DNA from: Umbelopsis ramanniana AG
Lineage: Eukaryota; Mucoromycota; Umbelopsidomycetes; Umbelopsidales; Umbelopsidaceae
NCBI RefSeq assembly: GCF_025399195.1
Contig: NW_026252174.1
Coordinates: forward strand, 1 to 60,906
DNA: 60,906 bases
Direction of reading: 5' to 3'
Made by a program: the position numbers and the translations under genes. Every line of letters starts with the position of its first letter. The first letter of the stretch is position 1. The notes under the pieces are model-generated. The model was not told where the DNA came from. It saw nothing but the letters and a program-made list of their open reading frames with translations, and made no database searches. This document shows, piece by piece, positions 1 through 9,510 of this stretch.

Positions 1-62
1 TCGCTCGCGCGCAGAATACTTTAGTATATGTTATTGCGACGCGTTACTCGCTGACGCTCGTA
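1..62 (+). repeat. 60-bp motif also present near 4113-4172
   Basis: This stretch resembles 4113-4172: both contain a TCGCTC start, then a GCGCA block, an AGTAT block, GCTATTG or GTTATTG, and GTTACTCGCT, in the same order and orientation. The two copies lie at the two ends of the satellite plus retrotransposon block. They could be a dispersed repeat or boundaries of a larger element; the window starts inside this copy, so its true left end is not visible. Confidence 0.5.
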
Positions 63-92
63 ACCCTTTCGCAATAAAAGATTCCTTAAAGT

Positions 93-668
93 TCTACCGC
101 TCATAAAAAAAAAGAGACTGTAGTCAGCGGCGTAAACTATAAGCATAAGCGCTTATAAAAAAACTGACTGCAGTTAACAGTGTCAGTTATAAGCATAAGC
201 ACTAAGCGCTTGTAAAAAAGAGACTGCAGTTAACGGTGGAAGCTATAAGCACTAAGCGCTTATAAAGAAAGAGACTACAGTCAACAGTGTCAGTTATAAG
301 CATGAGCAACAAGCGCTTATAAAAAAAGAGACTGCAGTTAACAGTGTAAGCTATAAGCGTAAGCACTTAGCGCTTACAAGAACTGATTGTAGTTAACGGT
401 ATAAACATCAGAATCAGCACTTAGCGCTTATAAAAAATTGATTGTAGTTAACGGTGTAAGCTATAAGCTTAAGTACTTAGCACTTGTAAATGAAGAGACT
501 GTACTTAGCGGTGTAAACTGTAAGCATAAGCACTTAGCGCTTACAAGAACTGTCTGTAGTCAACGGTGTAAACCATAAGCATCAGCACTTAGCGCTTATA
601 AAATATTGACTGTAGTTAACGATGTAAGCTATAAGCATCAGCACTTGACGCTTATAAAAAAATTGACT
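93..668 (+). repeat. 56-bp tandem satellite, about ten copies
   Basis: A head-to-tail array whose core AAGCGCTTATAAA recurs at about 149, 206, 256, 313, 370, 424, 480, 537, 592 and 648, a mean period near 56 bp. Each unit also has a GACTGTAGTTAACGGTGTAAG-like half and a TATAAGCATAAGCACT half. AAGCGCTT is a perfect 8-bp palindrome. Copies differ by substitutions and small indels, so the array is not freshly amplified. There are no unique spacers, so this is not a CRISPR array. No coding potential is seen. Confidence 0.9.
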
Positions 669-1689
669 GTAATGGTTGAATAGGCAATCTCTTTACATTT
701 CAATCCTAATGTCCCTCACGCGCTATGTCTCTCGCTGAGCCCGTCCCATTACGCATTAAAAGTTTCTTAACTGCTATCAGGCCCAGCAAAATCTTGACGG
801 CAACGGACATTCAAATATTAATCAAAACCTCCAGTCCATCGAGAAGGACATGAATGTCGTTCTACATTCCACCCTTCCCCAACTCCATTCCGTTCATTTC
901 CACCTTGAGTCCATTTCTACACCATTTTACTTTCTTAAGTCGTATTCTCCCACTTTTTCATAATCGTAATCGCCAGATATAAACGGTTTAAACTCGACCA
1001 CTCCTATGCGGCATCACCTCAATCAATCGATTGTCCTTCTCAGTGATAGCTCATTTGAACGCCAGGACCAAGTAAGTTGACTTTCGGTTATGGATGATGA
1101 CATCGACCTTAGTGGCGAGCATTAATGTTAATTTTCTCCGGTGAATGCTTAAGTTATATAGACTCAAACTCGGCCTGCGACATCTACGCGCTCTCCAGTA
1201 TACTGCTGTTGCCATGGATAGCCGGTTTGAGCATTTGGTGTAAAAGGTACAGCAAGATGTATGCCATCTGTTTTTATGACATAAATACATACATTTGCAT
1301 TAAAGGCAAATTTACTGACGCAACTAGGCTATAGTGAACTGCTTCATGTCCAAAAGAGATACTGTACAGGCTGTTGTATCGTCTAATAAGAGGAAAGTGG
1401 ATGGGAGGTTGGTGAATGACTTTAACGGTAGAATTAGCACGCGTACAGCAAACTAACTAGCATAATGTGCAATGTTATTGGTGTGTCGCATAAAAACAAC
1501 ACCAACGGCTATTATCTGATAACGGACAATTCCCAATCCATGCTCCAATTGCAGTTCGAGATTTGGTTAAGGCTGGAGATCATAAATGTCTATACTTAAC
1601 TACCAATTCACCGTTCTTGAATCTTGTTGAAGGATTTGTTCGAAAGCGAGGGCTGATATAATGACAGACATGCTGACCGAGGGAGAAAG
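669..1689. other. spacer between two satellites, no gene seen
   Basis: Only short, overlapping open frames on both strands with no recognisable domain. Part of it (about 780-960) is pyrimidine-rich and could be decayed retrotransposon sequence, but nothing proves this. Confidence 0.4.
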
Positions 1690-2540
1690 ACTGAGTGGTC
1701 ATCGACAACTCTGATCCTACGAACAGAACGCGAAAAGATGCTGTGAGTAAAGTGGTGAGGACATATAATAACATCAGAGGGCCTCTTCCATTTATGCGTT
1801 AACTTCGGAGTTATTCAACGTTTAGTCTATGTAGGCAGGACAAAGGAATACGATGCAACGCATCACATTCTGCGTCCACCACTGATGCTGTGGTACTGTT
1901 ACTGCGCTCAGAAATAATAAACTGATCAAAAATCTGATCCTGCAAACAGAATGCAAAAAGATGCAGTGCTTAAAGTGGTGGGGATATTTTGGACTGTGCG
2001 CCTAGCCATAATTTAACCATCAACAACTCGATCTTACGAACAGACTAAGAAAAAGATGCTGTGATTAAGGTGGTGGGGATATTTTGAACGGCGCTCAGAC
2101 ATAATTCAGCCATCAACACCTCTGATCTTACAATCAAAATGCAAGAAACTGCTGTGATTAAGATGCTGGGATATTTTGGAATGCGCCCTGATATAATTCT
2201 ACCGTAAAGAACTTTGATCTTACGAACAGACTGCAAAAAGATGCAGTGATTAAGGTGGCGGGGACATTCTGGACTGAGCCCAGACGAAATTCAACCATCA
2301 ACAAGTCTGATCTTACGAACAGACTGCAAAAAGATGCAGTGATTAAGGTGGTGGGGACATTTTGGACTGCGACAAGACATAATGCAACCATCAACAACTC
2401 TGATCTTACGGACAGACTGCAAAAAGATGCAGTTATTAAGTTGGTGGGGACATTTCGGACTGCGACAAGACATAATTCAACCATCAACAACTCTGATCTT
2501 ACGAATAGACTGCAAAAAGATGCAGTGATCAAGACAGTCA
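1690..2540 (+). repeat. 93-bp tandem repeat array, partly interrupted
   Basis: Units contain TCTGATCTTACGAACAGACTG, AAAAAGATGCAGTGATTAAGG, TGGTGGGGACATTTTGGACTG and CATAATTCAACCATCAACAAC-like segments. The last copies begin at about 2246, 2339 and 2432 and are exactly 93 bp apart; older, more diverged copies lie near 1700, 1930, 2050 and 2150. Because 93 is divisible by three, several frames stay open on both strands across the best copies, giving a 31-residue periodic translation. I regard this as a by-product of the period rather than evidence for a protein. The array ends directly against the truncated reverse transcriptase. Confidence 0.85.
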
Positions 2541-2543
2541 GCT

Positions 2544-3870
2544 ATGACCGAGTCCCAAATGGCACTCCTCCAACTTATCGACTCTCTTTCTTCTTCTTGC
2601 TCGTCCCAAATGATTGTCAACCAATCTGTTGGCCCTCTCTTCTCTCGCTCTGTAGGCCTCTTTCAAGGCAGCATTCTCAGCCCATGGCTGTTCAATGTCT
2701 ATATTAACGACCTTGCCGAAAAAATCGCCCACATCGACCCCCATCCCTTCATTCCTCCTCTCCTCCTCTTCGCCGACGACATCTTACTGCAACCCTCCAC
2801 TCCTTCCATCGCCAAACGTATGCTATCCATTGTCCAAACCTGGAGTGTTCACAATAGTATTAATGTCAATGTCAACAAATCGGTCATTATTGCCACCCCT
2901 TTCTCTCGCTCTCTTCAACTGACACTGAACGCTCTCCCCTTCCTGTCGTTACTTCTTATTATTACCTTGGTATCCCCTTCACGGCCAAGGGTCTCGACTT
3001 TCCCGCTTTGTTTCTTCTGTCGCCACGCGTACACAGAAATTGTTCTTTGCGTCAACAAAGAAAAGTTATGGATGGTCTCCTTACATCCGACTTGTTCTTT
3101 TCAAAACCTTTTTTTTATCAACGTATGACTATGCCTTGCCTCTCCTCTATGCCTCCAATACCCCCATCGCCCCTCTTCTTAAACTCCAAACCATTATGAC
3201 ACAATGGATCTGCCAAGGCCACCGCGGTAGTGAAATTAACCACATCTTGACTGGGCTGTCATCTATTTCGGCGCGAATGACGGAACTAACCTTCCGCTTT
3301 CAAGTCAAACTCCTCTCATTACATACTGACAACCCCATACATTCCTTTCGCGCCACTCTCCTTTCCGGACCCTCCCCACTAGTCCCACTCCAACGCAAGC
3401 TCCTCTTTTCCCTCTTCATTCCCACCGCGACAATACCTCCAACTTGCGGACGGATCCCCTCTCTGGGATCCCCTTACCATCAAGGAATACATCCGTAATT
3501 ATAAACTGCACCTTTACGCCACCACCCCGTCTCCCCTCGCCCGCGCCCGCGCCATCCTGCCCACCGCTCGGGATAGAGCATTAGTCGACATATCTATACG
3601 CATACAAAACCCAAAAATACGATCCTTAGCTACCGGGTTAATACCTTACTCTCGCAATGCAATTGCCAGTGTGGTGAAGTCCTCACACGATGCTACAACT
3701 TAAAGCTCCCTCCTCGGTGCTCGAGAGTCAAGCCCACTCCCATCTTCTCTCCCTTAGCCACACTATAATTATGTCGACCATGCTCTGAACCGGCGCAAAA
3801 TCCGCCTCTTCCTCTCCTTTTTACATTTCGTCACCGGCAGTGACGACTTTGACTTTCAACCGCCATAACA
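2544..3870 (+). mobile_element. non-LTR (LINE) retrotransposon remnant, RT 3' half
   Basis: The translation from 2544 shows reverse-transcriptase landmarks: GLFQGSILSPWLFNVYINDL (RT block 4) and LLLFADDILL (block 5, catalytic FADD). Downstream, in other frames, follow YYYLGIPF (about 2960), a helical thumb-like region (3040-3490), and a cysteine-bearing C-terminal segment (about 3665-3700) typical of the 3' end of fungal LINE ORF2 proteins. RT blocks 1-3 and the endonuclease are missing, as expected from 5' truncation during insertion. At least two frameshifts (near 2935 and 3030) break the frame. It is therefore a dead partial copy. The family cannot be named from this alone. Confidence 0.85.
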
Positions 3871-4112
3871 ATAACGTAACAACCCCCCTCTGTTAGCTTC
3901 CTTTTTCCTTCTTTTTCCTTATCACATTCCTTTATATTTCTGTCTATATTCTATCTTCTCACCCCTATACCTTTCTGTTTTTTCCTCCTAATTCTTTCCT
4001 TCTCATTCCAATCTTTCCGCTTACTATTTCTTTTTCTTCTCTTCACCACCCTTTCTACTTGCTCCATTCTCTTTACCTACTTTCTTCCTATCACGCCGGG
4101 CAACGAGGCTTT
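3871..4112 (+). other. pyrimidine-rich tail after the LINE remnant
   Basis: About 200 bp, almost all C and T on the + strand (about 3900-4090), following the last RT-derived codons. It probably is the 3' untranslated part of the retrotransposon copy. No poly(A) tail or target-site duplication could be recognised by eye. Confidence 0.4.
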
Positions 4113-4172
4113 CTCGCTTCGCTCAGGCGCATATAATTCCAGTATGCTATTGCTAAGTGTTACTCGCTCGCT
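4113..4172 (+). repeat. second copy of the 60-bp motif seen at 1-62
   Basis: Shares ordered blocks with 1-62 (TCGCTC, GCGCA, AGTAT, CTATTG, GTTACTCGCT), with scattered mismatches. Located between the LINE tail and the Fanzor relic. Confidence 0.5.
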
Positions 4173-4380
4173 TGTCTTCCTTAAGCAACGCTTTGAATTT
4201 CACCATGCATTGTTTCGCGGTGAAAGACCCGACAACTTTTTGGATTTTTTGGATCTGCCACGAACGACCGTCCTTACTTCGTCTGAAATAAATCATAGGA
4301 CTAATTTTACAAGACGCGGCGGCAATTAACCAAAGCAAAGTTTTCCACGGTAAGTAGTATATTCTCAAGCTGATCGACTT

Positions 4381-5093
4381 ATGCATACTAAACCAACCTC
4401 CGTTTTATCAGCCGGAAAGATGGCATGTTTCTTTTTGGAAAAAAATCTTGCGGAGACCTCTTTCTTGGCCAATTTTGATCAATGTAGACATTACTACGAG
4501 GTAAAGTGTAGTATCTTACACCGAATCAAAAAGTTCAATACTTCACTGACATGCAAATACATAGAAACAAGTTTTGGCAAGAGACAGTTTCCGTGGTTTC
4601 TACCTGAGCCATAGAAGGCAAAAGGCCAGGAGAACCACGGAGCTGCTGACCAAAAGGGTCAAGCAGCAGATGGCGAGGGTTGAAAGGACGTATCTGGATC
4701 CTTCCTCAGTGGCACATAAGGTGTTCCTTATGTGCATAGGCGACGGTGGCCCTGGGGTTGGATCCCACATCAAGGGGCCACTTGAGACGTGGCGGGAAAT
4801 GGCTACAACGGCTGAATGCTCATAGCACCGTTGTAGCCATCACCAACGAATATAGAAGCAGCCAAACCTGTGTCTTTTGCTTTGGTCAAGTGACGAGACC
4901 ACTCACTCCAAGCGGTAGCAAAGTCCTTGGAGTTTCGAGATGCCTGAACAGCAACTGTCTGGCATTTCAGACTGGTCGAGCTTGCCAAGGCAGGGACACA
5001 CAGGCTTCTCTCGCCATTGCTCTTGCTGGCCTATCTACAATCATAGATGGTCAGCCCCTTGCACCTTTCAACTCTCGCCTTGGACAAAGATAA
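4381..5093 (+). pseudogene. broken Fanzor/TnpB-like RNA-guided nuclease, C-terminal half
   Basis: The region 4574-5093 encodes the C-terminal landmarks of eukaryotic TnpB homologues (Fanzor) across two frames. A first frame gives a basic helix (about 4610-4680) and CIGDGGPGVGSHIKG, matching the GDG...KG stretch ahead of the RuvC-II strand. A second frame gives ITNEYRSSQTCVFC (RuvC-II glutamate followed by the first CxxC), a second pair RCLNSNC, and GRDTQASLAIALAG (RuvC-III aspartate), then a stop at 5091-5093. The first frame stops near 4822, so one frameshift lies between about 4745 and 4815. In TnpB/Fanzor proteins these residues form the RuvC DNA-cleaving site with an inserted zinc ribbon. 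The RuvC-I part is not recognisable; 4381-4573 is open but unassigned. This is a relic beside other mobile DNA. Family assignment is from motif order only. Confidence 0.75.
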
Positions 5094-6072
5094 GACAGAC
5101 TTAGTGTTGCGTAAGTTCACAATATTTTTCTTTATCTACAGTTTATAAATGCATTTGTACTTCACTAAAAAGTTATTCCAGATTCAGTCCTTGTTTCGCA
5201 TTGCTTCATTTGCTTCCGTTTCGCATCGCTTCTTCATTTGCTTCGTAATAGAAATAATATGTTTCAACATCCAGCAGCAAATTGATCATACTCTGCATGT
5301 GAATTTTAAACATCGTAAGAAGGTTGGATGCGAATGGGTTATAAGCAACATAAATAAGGAAAATACGCATTGAGGATCATACGCTATTTGGGATATCAGT
5401 TATGCTACATTTCAACTGAATCTTATGCGTAGTATCAGGAACCTTTTAGCATTCATGCGTCGATAACTTCCTTTTTTCCTGTCGATGTATCCCATGAGTT
5501 CATTCATTAATCAATCTTTGATGAATCAGAAAGTTGATGTGATGCCGTGACTGACATCAATCAGTGATTGATCAACGGTCATGAAAATGTGCGTTTGAAA
5601 GGTGCCACAATCAAGAGTGGTATCTTTCATGGTTACCGTAATGACAAAAATTAAGTGATTTTACGTTTGAACTTCAAAAATGATTGCAATGCTGAAAAAT
5701 GATTCCTGTAGACTATAAACGCGTCCGCCTAAAAAAAAACCTCGGCGATGATTTGCACAACTATTTACTCGTATTTTTTTTTTGGAGGACTGGTACTCTG
5801 ATGGTGAGTACCGCATTCATATATGTTTAAATTCAGCGTACCTAATCGTGCACTATATAATTAACTTGACACTCATTATCATAGCTGCAGTCCTCCCGTA
5901 AAAAAAGAAGGCCAACCCTTCAATTTTGTTATGAAACCACTGCGTGTCTTTTCCATTTTTTTTCCGTTAACGCAACAAGTAAGTTTTAACTTTCTATCAG
6001 AATTTCAGATGTATCACAGAACTAATCCTGTTTTCTAATAAAGAACTGTTTCGCCCCGCTCTTTTGAACAGG
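5094..6072. other. A/T-rich spacer, no gene seen
   Basis: Contains only short open frames without domains. An ATG at 5931 followed by GTAAGT at 5979 could be a small upstream exon, but joining it to the obvious next acceptor (6071) meets a stop at once. Confidence 0.4.
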
Positions 6073-8283
6073 ATGCGGCGGCTGGCACTTGGTTTGGCCA
6101 GGAAAACCGATGATCCTTCGGGGGAGGGTAAGTATAGTCTTCTACGTTTGCATTTTCATCCGACATTCATTTTTGACGATTGCCTTTCAAAAACTCCTAT
6201 ATCTCCACTATCTTATCTGTGAGTATACATGTTTGATTCTGTTTCTCCTGCCATGCTTTAAGTTACTAATGATTTTCGAGAATAAAATTTTCAGGCTCTC
6301 TGCTCTGATATCGTGACTTTAATTAATTTTTGTATTGGCGTTAATAAACAGTGCAAGGTGTTACTTTAATTCCTAGGCATTTTTTTTTCATTTTCTCCTT
6401 AACTTGTTTCACTAAGAGTGAGTGCCTAGAAGGCTAGGCCAAGCAATTCATAAAATTGACAAGTATAGACAGCGAAAGCATGGCTTTACTATGGAAATTT
6501 TTATGTTTCGGTATGGAATATGTTCGACATTTTATAAAGGAAAGCAAAAAAGCATAGGACATAAGTTGTGAAGGCAGTAAGCAGTGATAATTTTCACACA
6601 GACTCAACAGCATTTTCAAATTTGGAAGTCAGATTTTCCCCGCTGGCCAAATTTGGAGGGTTGTTGACATTGTCCCAAGCATCTGCTCATTCTTATCCAC
6701 CCATGCAGTGTGAAAATCAAGATAATGTTGACCATCATCACTATCAATACATTGCTGAAGTGATCAGCGACGATAGAAAGGTTAATCGAAATACCAATCC
6801 CTTTATCTGTAGCGATGGCCAGCCTTTCAATCTTGAAAAAGCATCGCAATGTGATGACGAAGACCAGACCTTCTTCTTCTTGGGACCACAGCAAGAGTTG
6901 TTATCTCCAGCTCTTTCTGCCTCTACTGCTTGTGAATTGAGCTACGATAACAATGTTGACCTTGCCACCCGCATCTTCTATGCTACTTGCCACAAGTTTG
7001 CTACAGCAGCGCAGCAAGTTCCAAAGTATTCCTTCCGTCAGAGTTTGCTTCTGCACAGCATGTACAGCAAATCGCAACAGATTTTACTGGGAATAGAAGA
7101 TATTAAGCCAACTGTTATCCTGTCTGGCGACGATTTTATGTTCACTCCGCCAGTGCAAACTGTCCAATCAAGCTTGAGTGACTGGGCGCTGGATGTGGAA
7201 GATGACTCGTTCTTGGATGGCTACATTCTTCCGCAAAACGACGATTATGGATGTTTTCTGGAGGAAGGCGGGATGTCTAGTAACGCACATTCCACTAATA
7301 ATCCCTTTACGCATATGAGCGAATCCAATAGCAAGGAAGGTGTCATAACAGGCAACGTCTTCGAAGCTTTCATTCCAATCAGTCCTATGCAGACGCTGTC
7401 AATCGAAAATCAAAACGATGACAAAAACGATGAAGTTGCCGCGTCTACTACATACGATATAAAATCCAGCAGAGCAGTATCAGAAAAGGAAATATCGAAT
7501 TGGTTCACAGCTAGCTCGGTGGATAAAATCGCACGTAGTCAAGAATCTAACGACGCAGAGTACGAGGACGAAGATGAGTATACAGATGCGGACGTGGATG
7601 TGGATGCGGACTCGATTGATAACATAGAAATAAAAAGCCAAGAGGAATCTGATGGCGATGACTCGGATGTCTATGAAGCACAAAGTCAGGAATCGGAAAG
7701 CCAGGAATTGGTCCCACAAGACTCAGAGCCTCAGGAAACTAGTTCGGAAGTCGACCCATTGCCGCAAAATAAAGAAACTGGCGTACAAGGAGAAGCTTCT
7801 ATAGAAAAGGACTCAAAAACCATATCGACAGAACCTATGGAAGAACCAGCTGAACCGGAGCCATTGTTAAAAATTATGCGAGAGCTGGAAGGCTACTCTG
7901 TCGCAATCACTTTAGCAACACCTGATGGTAGCTCATCGATGATTGGATCTTCCACCAATGCCTCTGAAGGAATGGCTGGTCCCAAAGAAGTTCATCAAGG
8001 CATTCGCACCTACATCACGACTTTGCAAACTCTTGTTCATCAAAAATTGGTAGACTCGAATTCTTCACAAACTGTCACAGCCAATGGAAAACGTGTGACA
8101 ACAAATGTTGGCTTCTTTAGAAGGTGGTTATCATGGCTTTCAAGCGTGATTAAGGTGTGGAAGCTCTTTTTCCTCATTGCAGAATCCTTACTGGTATCTT
8201 TTGGTGATGCTGTTTTACAGAGGATTATCATTCATACTCTCGGTCGTCAGCTGGAATCAGCACCCGTCATTGCAACTTCATGA
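6073..8283 (+). CDS. orphan acidic protein with C-terminal hydrophobic segment
   Basis: Proposed exons 6073-6127 and 6602-8283, giving 578 residues. The second exon is one long open frame; no ATG is found in it before 6703. The short first exon (ATG at 6073, GTAAGT donor at 6128) joins the CACAG acceptor at 6600-6601 in the correct phase, but its intron (474 bp) is long for this window, so the start is uncertain. The protein has a mixed N-terminal half, a low-complexity Asp/Glu/Ser/Gln-rich middle with repeated SQES/SQEL-like motifs (encoded about 7540-7760), and a hydrophobic stretch near the C terminus (RRWLSWLSSVIKVWKLFFLI and on, encoded about 8115-8230) that may be a membrane or amphipathic helix. 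I do not recognise the family. Confidence 0.6.
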
Positions 8284-8672
8284 ATACTTTCATCCCTCTA
8301 GTAATCCGCCAATTTCGTCCATTCCGATCGTATCATACTTTTGAAATATCGACAATTATCCGCTTTTTGCTCAATAGTGTCAACTAGCTATATTAATCCA
8401 ATCTTCATCTGCACATGCTTATTTACTCTTCTTCTTGCACTATATTTTGTCTTTTTCAAAAAGTTCTATTGCATATAACCTCTCGCCTTGCATCATTATC
8501 CTCTCAATCCAAAAAATAAATGCACATATTTATATATCAGTGTAATATGGGATTCAACATGTTAGGATGTACATATACTCTGCTAAAGAGTAAATCTTAT
8601 CTACTATTCCTAACGCCTTAATGTTCTTTCCTTCCTTTACCGTCTATATGACAAGGACATGTCGTCTACTGT
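8284..8672. other. shared 3' spacer of two converging genes
   Basis: Between the stop of the orphan gene (+) and that of Tma20 (-). A/T-rich with several AATAAA-like sites (for example about 8515). No gene seen. Confidence 0.5.
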
Positions 8673-9510
8673 CTAAGACAACTCCTTCCACAGCGAATCG
8701 TTCAAGTGGTGAATGTTATCACAACCAATGCCTTTGTTGATTTTACGGCTATTGTAAAAAAGAATAAAGATCAGAATTTCCATTCATTGCACCTATACGT
8801 TTTATTCAGACTGAATTACTTACATCTCTTCTGTGCTCATTTTGAGCTGACCGATAGCCAATGCGTGCTCCTTTCCCTCTGCCATGATCGACACTACCGC
8901 ATCATTTGGTAAATCAACCTCCATTCTAGCTCCTTTTGAAGTCAAACCAGGGCACATGATGTTTGCCCCAGACAATACGAACTTGATAGCTCCTCGATCA
9001 ACTTGAATCTTTGGCAATAGCTCGGGATCTGTGAATAGCGTTGTAATTAACAACTACTTAACCATGTCTTTTCTGCTTCTTCTGAATATCGCATTCTTAC
9101 ATTTGTGCAAAAGTTTTAAAGTTGGATAATATGGGCCATCAAAATGTTGAAAAAACAAAACTTGGTTGTTCACCGACAAGAAAGAGAGATGCTCGTGTCT
9201 GTAGAGGATCTCAGGATTAGAAACCATTTAAGCTTTAACATTCAAATGAAAACAGCGCTCGTGTATTGCTACATACCCTTTAACAAGGACAATGGGGGTC
9301 TTCTTTGGCATAAGGTCATCTAGAATAGGCTCTAGAGAAGGGTATTGTTCTATGATCTTGCCTCTAATTCCTCGCTGGACCGATGACTTGAGCTGCGTTT
9401 GACCGGCAATGTTTTCTGTGAAGCTGAACCTGGAAAGTATCGTTAGTTAGGCATTCTGCCCGCAAGCAACTTGGCATTCCGAATCTCTTTCGATCTTACT
9501 TCTTGAACAT
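8673..9510 (-). CDS. TMA20: Tma20/MCTS1-like PUA-domain translation factor
   Basis: Exons on the minus strand: 9500-9510, 9277-9429, 9101-9198, 8824-9028 and 8673-8748, totalling 180 residues, the normal family length. The N-terminal domain has [14 protein letters not shown] and an [16 protein letters not shown] segment; the C-terminal PUA domain has [19 protein letters not shown], the signature stretch of MCT-1/Tma20, and ends [14 protein letters not shown]. In yeast and animals this protein pairs with Tma22/DENR and acts at the 40S ribosome in subunit recycling and re-initiation. The start is a tiny 11-nt exon (MFKK split by an intron), supported by the match of MFKKF to family N termini. 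All splice junctions keep frame and rebuild conserved sequence, so the model is strong. Confidence 0.93.

Noticed and set aside
93-668. CRISPR array
   Set aside because: The units are directly adjacent and diverged, without unique spacers, and the setting is eukaryotic.
780-960. possible retrotransposon ORF1 fragment
   Set aside because: Short frames only; no zinc knuckle, coiled-coil frame or RNA-binding motif that would support it.
2246-2707. 153-codon frame with 31-residue repeats
   Set aside because: The openness follows from a 93-bp period in tandem DNA; other frames on both strands are open too, and it runs out of frame into the RT remnant.
5931-5978. small first exon MKPLRVFS...
   Set aside because: Joining to the acceptor at 6071 gives a stop after 13 codons; it cannot lead into the downstream gene.
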